15,875 bases of DNA from Pseudomonadota bacterium (GTDB lineage Bacteria; Pseudomonadota; Alphaproteobacteria; Caulobacterales; Aquidulcibacteraceae), in assembly GCA_023410295.1 (NCBI GenBank), contig JAEYPY010000095.1, forward strand, positions 1 through 15,875, in the 5' to 3' direction. Below, one piece after another: positions 13,760 to 15,875 of this stretch (position 1 is its first letter; each line of letters begins with the position of its first letter). The position numbers and the translations under genes were made by a program. The notes under the pieces are model-generated. The model searched no databases. It was not told the origin of the DNA and saw only the letters and a program-made list of their open reading frames with translations.

Positions 13760-13797
13760 GCGGAGGGCGGCAGTCCCGCGCCGCTCTCCGCACTTTT
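13760..13797 (+). terminator. Hairpin with T tail between porin and pstS (terminator or attenuator)
   Basis: A 12-bp stem (GCGGAGGGCGGC at 13760-13771, GCCGCTCTCCGC at 13780-13791, one G-U pair) with an 8-nt loop, followed by ACTTTT. It lies 13 bp past the porin stop and 30 bp before the pstS ATG. With no PHO-like box or promoter seen between them, partial termination would let the porin be made in excess of the transporter, or pstS has an unseen promoter. Confidence 0.72.
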
Positions 13798-13827
13798 GGC
13801 GTGTCTCATTTCAACGGAGCAACTCAG

Positions 13828-14835
13828 ATGCAACTTCTCAAGACGGTCGCCACCGCAATCGCGGCGCTCGCACTCACCGCAGGGTCTGCGCTCGCGCAGC
13901 AGGCGTTCACCATTCAGATCGATGGTTCCTCCACCGTGTTTCCGGTCTCGGAAGCGGCGGCGGAAGCCTTTCAACAACAAACCAGCGGCCGCGTGCGCGT
14001 GACCGTCGGCGAAAGCGGCACGGGTGGGGGCTTCCGGAAGTTCTGCCGCGGCGAGATTCACATCTCCGACGCCTCGCGTCCGATCTCAGCCAGCGAAATG
14101 GCGACGTGCCGCGCCGCCGGCATTCAATACGTGGAAATCCCGGTTGCGTTCGATGCGCTCACGGTCGTGGTGCATCCCTCCAATCCGCTACGCTCGATCA
14201 CGGTCGCGCAACTGCGCCGCATTTGGGAGCCGGACGCGCAAGGGCGCATCACCAACTGGCGCCAAGTCGATCCGTCGTTCCCGGACATGGGGCTGACGCT
14301 CTACGGGCCGGGCACGGCGTCCGGCACGTTCGATTATTTCACTGAAGCCGTGAACGGGCGGTCGCGCGCGTCCCGCTCGGACTATACGCCGTCGGAAGAC
14401 GATAACGTCATCGTCCAAGGCGTCGCCGCCAACACCGGCGCGATGGGTTATTTCGGCTTGGCCTATTATCTGGAGAACCGCTCGCGGCTGCGTGCGCTTA
14501 ACATCGATAGCGGCAACGGCCCGGTCGAGCCCAGCGTCGCCAATGCCGAGAACGGCAGCTATGCGCCGCTCTCGCGGCCGATGTTCATCTACGTCAACGC
14601 CGCGGCGCTGCGCCGTCCGCAGGTGCAGCAATTCGTCCAGTATTACATCAACAACGCCGCCCGCATTGCCAACCAAGTCGGCTACGTGCCGCTGCCGGCG
14701 AGCGCCTACCAGACCTACCTGCAGCGCGCCCAGCAGCGCACCGCTGGTACGGCCTTCGGCGGGCGCCAAGCCATCGGCGTCACCATCCAGGAAGTGCTCG
14801 CCCGTCCGCTGATCGTGGAAGCGGTCACCAACTAA
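13828..14835 (+). CDS. pstS: Periplasmic phosphate-binding protein PstS
   Basis: A 335-residue solute-binding protein of the high-affinity phosphate ABC transporter. The signal peptide MQLLKTVATAIAALALTAGS ends with ALA cleavage at residue 23, so it is soluble in the periplasm. Phosphate-pocket segments are clear: IDGSSTVFPVSE (31-42), GESGTGGGF (61-69), SDASRPIS (80-87), and PGTASGTFDYF (161-171). Cys73 and Cys94 flank the SDASRPIS loop and probably form a disulfide. The ATG at 13828 has GGAG 8 nt upstream; the longer frame from a GTG at 13801 lacks the signal-peptide start. It is followed by pstC after 128 bp containing a large hairpin. This is the PstS type common in alphaproteobacteria and cyanobacteria rather than the E. 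coli type, an impression from the motif spacing. Confidence 0.95.
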   Translation: MQLLKTVATAIAALALTAGSALAQQAFTIQIDGSSTVFPVSEAAAEAFQQQTSGRVRVTVGESGTGGGFRKFCRGEIHISDASRPISASEMATCRAAGIQYVEIPVAFDALTVVVHPSNPLRSITVAQLRRIWEPDAQGRITNWRQVDPSFPDMGLTLYGPGTASGTFDYFTEAVNGRSRASRSDYTPSEDDNVIVQGVAANTGAMGYFGLAYYLENRSRLRALNIDSGNGPVEPSVANAENGSYAPLSRPMFIYVNAAALRRPQVQQFVQYYINNAARIANQVGYVPLPASAYQTYLQRAQQRTAGTAFGGRQAIGVTIQEVLARPLIVEAVTN

Positions 14836-14850
14836 ACGCAGGGCTGGGCC

Positions 14851-14883
14851 CCGGCGGAAGCAGCGTCAAGCCGCTCCCGCCGG
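14851..14883 (+). other. Long imperfect hairpin between pstS and pstC
   Basis: Arms 14851-14864 and 14870-14883 pair over 14 positions with two mismatches around the 5-nt loop GTCAA. No T tail follows. It probably protects the 3' end of pstS mRNA or marks a processing site, so that the binding protein is made in excess of the membrane subunits, as in other binding-protein transport operons. Confidence 0.55.
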
Positions 14884-14963
14884 CGGTCCGCTTGCGCTAA
14901 AGAGGCCAGGGAATCGGCGGGCTCGGGAACAGCACGCCCACGGGGCAGAAGGCGAGGAGCGCG

Positions 14964-15863
14964 ATGGAGCGCGATTTCACCAAGAAGCGGGTGCGCCTCG
15001 GCGAGCGAGCGATGGAGGGCCTGCTCTTCGTCGCCGCGGCGCTGGCGGTCGCGATCGTCGCGGGCATCCTCTACGTCGTCATCTCCGAGGCGGCGAAGTT
15101 CTTCGTCCAGGTGCCGTTCACCGAGTTTGTCACCGAGACACGCTGGACGCCGCTGTTCGACGACGCCCACTACGGCATAGCCCCCCTGCTGACTGGCACC
15201 TTCATGTCCACCCTGGTGGCGCTGGCGGTGGCCGTGCCGCTGGGGCTTCTGGTTGCGATTTATCTTTCCGAGTTCGCCAGCCCGCGCGCGCGCGAAATCA
15301 TCAAGCCGACGCTCGAACTGCTCGCCGGCGTGCCGACGGTTGTCTACGGCTATTTCGCGCTGCTGACGGTGACGCCGCTTCTGCAGCGAGTCATCCCCGG
15401 GTTGCCTGGCTTCAACTTGTTGTCGGCCGGCCTCGTCATGGGGCTCATGATCGTGCCGTACATCGCCTCGCTTTCGGAAGACGCGATGCGCGCGGTGCCG
15501 CGTTCGATGCGCGACGGCTCGTTTGCGTTGGGCGCAACGCGGCTCGAGACAGCGTTTCGCGTTGTCTTCCCGGCGGCCGTCTCCGGCATCATCGGCGCGG
15601 TGATCCTCGGCATGTCGCGCGCGGTTGGTGAGACTATGATTGTCGTCATCGCCGGCGGCCAGCTGCCGCAAATCGTCACCTCGCCGACGGAGCAGGGCGC
15701 GACCGTCACCGCCTTCATCGCGCAGGTTGCGCTCGGCGACATCGCCTTCGGCACGCTTGAGTATCAGAGCATTTTCGCCGCCGGCCTGGCGCTGCTCTTC
15801 TTCACGCTCCTCTTCAACTTCATCGCCTTTGCCCTGCAGCGGCGCTTCCGGGAGGCGTATTGA
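14964..15863 (+). CDS. pstC: Phosphate ABC transporter permease PstC
   Basis: A 299-residue inner-membrane permease. Hydrophobic segments lie at about residues 18-42, 74-100, 112-140, 152-170, 205-230 and 264-292, six in all as in PstC. The EAA-like cytoplasmic loop that docks the ATPase PstB is visible as SEDAMRAVPRSMRDGSFALGA (residues 173-193; key residues the final FALGATR) followed by VVFPAAVSGIIGA. PstC forms the channel with PstA. The ATG at 14964 follows GAGGAG. Its stop codon overlaps the next start by one base (TGATG), indicating translational coupling with pstA. Length is normal for the shorter PstC form. Confidence 0.95.
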   Translation: MERDFTKKRVRLGERAMEGLLFVAAALAVAIVAGILYVVISEAAKFFVQVPFTEFVTETRWTPLFDDAHYGIAPLLTGTFMSTLVALAVAVPLGLLVAIYLSEFASPRAREIIKPTLELLAGVPTVVYGYFALLTVTPLLQRVIPGLPGFNLLSAGLVMGLMIVPYIASLSEDAMRAVPRSMRDGSFALGATRLETAFRVVFPAAVSGIIGAVILGMSRAVGETMIVVIAGGQLPQIVTSPTEQGATVTAFIAQVALGDIAFGTLEYQSIFAAGLALLFFTLLFNFIAFALQRRFREAY

Positions 15864-15875
15864 TGGTTGTGCAAG
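15863..15875 (+). CDS. pstA: Start of the next pst permease gene, probably pstA (runs off window)
   Basis: ATG at 15863 shares its A with the pstC stop codon and follows GGGAGG (15850-15855 region) at good spacing. Only four codons (Met-Val-Val-Gln) are in the window, so pstA is inferred from the conserved pstSCAB order, not from sequence. Confidence 0.6.

Noticed and set aside
14832..15671. 279-codon open frame on the minus strand
   Set aside because: Antisense to pstC, composed mostly of Arg/His/Asp/Gln with no domain; a shadow of GC-rich membrane-protein coding.
1..15875. CRISPR array, insertion sequence, integrase, phage or toxin-antitoxin module
   Set aside because: No regular repeat-spacer array, transposase or integrase motif, terminal repeats or toxin-like pair was found; apart from the slightly AT-rich lipoprotein the window looks like core chromosome.

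Overview
The window is GC-rich, densely coded DNA with strong GC preference at third codon positions. Its gene families point to an alphaproteobacterium, possibly of the Caulobacterales/Hyphomonadales type. This is inferred from style and gene content: an OprP-like porin beside pst genes, and ornithine decarboxylase beside a deoxyhypusine-synthase-like enzyme. No rRNA or tRNA, insertion sequence, CRISPR array or phage gene was seen.

Layout. 1-652 (-): 5' part of a secreted class A acid phosphatase. 842-3040 (+): katG, closed by a strong hairpin at 3061-3090. 3090-4749 (-): a SAM methyltransferase and, upstream of it, a stand-alone diiron (flavodiiron-type) metallo-beta-lactamase-fold protein, divergent from a TetR regulator at 4855-5421 (+). 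5430-6328 (-): a SnoaL/NTF2-like protein behind tspO. 6459-8955 (+): glutathione S-transferase, membrane-anchored serine hydrolase and RibD/DHFR-like reductase in a tight series. 8963-9580 (-): an unrecognised lipoprotein. 9674-12073 (-): a polyamine pair, group IV ornithine decarboxylase followed by a deoxyhypusine-synthase-like enzyme. 12520 to the end (+): a phosphate uptake cluster of OprP-type porin, pstS, pstC and the first codons of pstA.

How the genes work together. The decarboxylase would make putrescine, and the DHS-like enzyme could transfer an aminobutyl group to form homospermidine or a related polyamine. The porin, PstS and PstC(A) take phosphate from the outer membrane to the inner-membrane ABC transporter. 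A run of 7-bp units spaced 11 bp apart upstream of the porin looks like a multi-site PhoB operator. KatG, the GST and the diiron protein suggest oxidative-stress or detoxification roles, but they are separate transcription units.

The most interesting non-coding signal is the roughly 200-nt leader of the ornithine decarboxylase on the minus strand. A good promoter is followed at once by a structured motif, which recurs about 75 nt downstream. Both copies share their 5' and 3' ends exactly, and their differing centres keep the same stem. Near the start codon lie two mutually exclusive hairpins, one of which encloses the Shine-Dalgarno sequence. This resembles a tandem cis-regulatory RNA controlling polyamine synthesis, and it may or may not belong to the known alphaproteobacterial speF RNA family.
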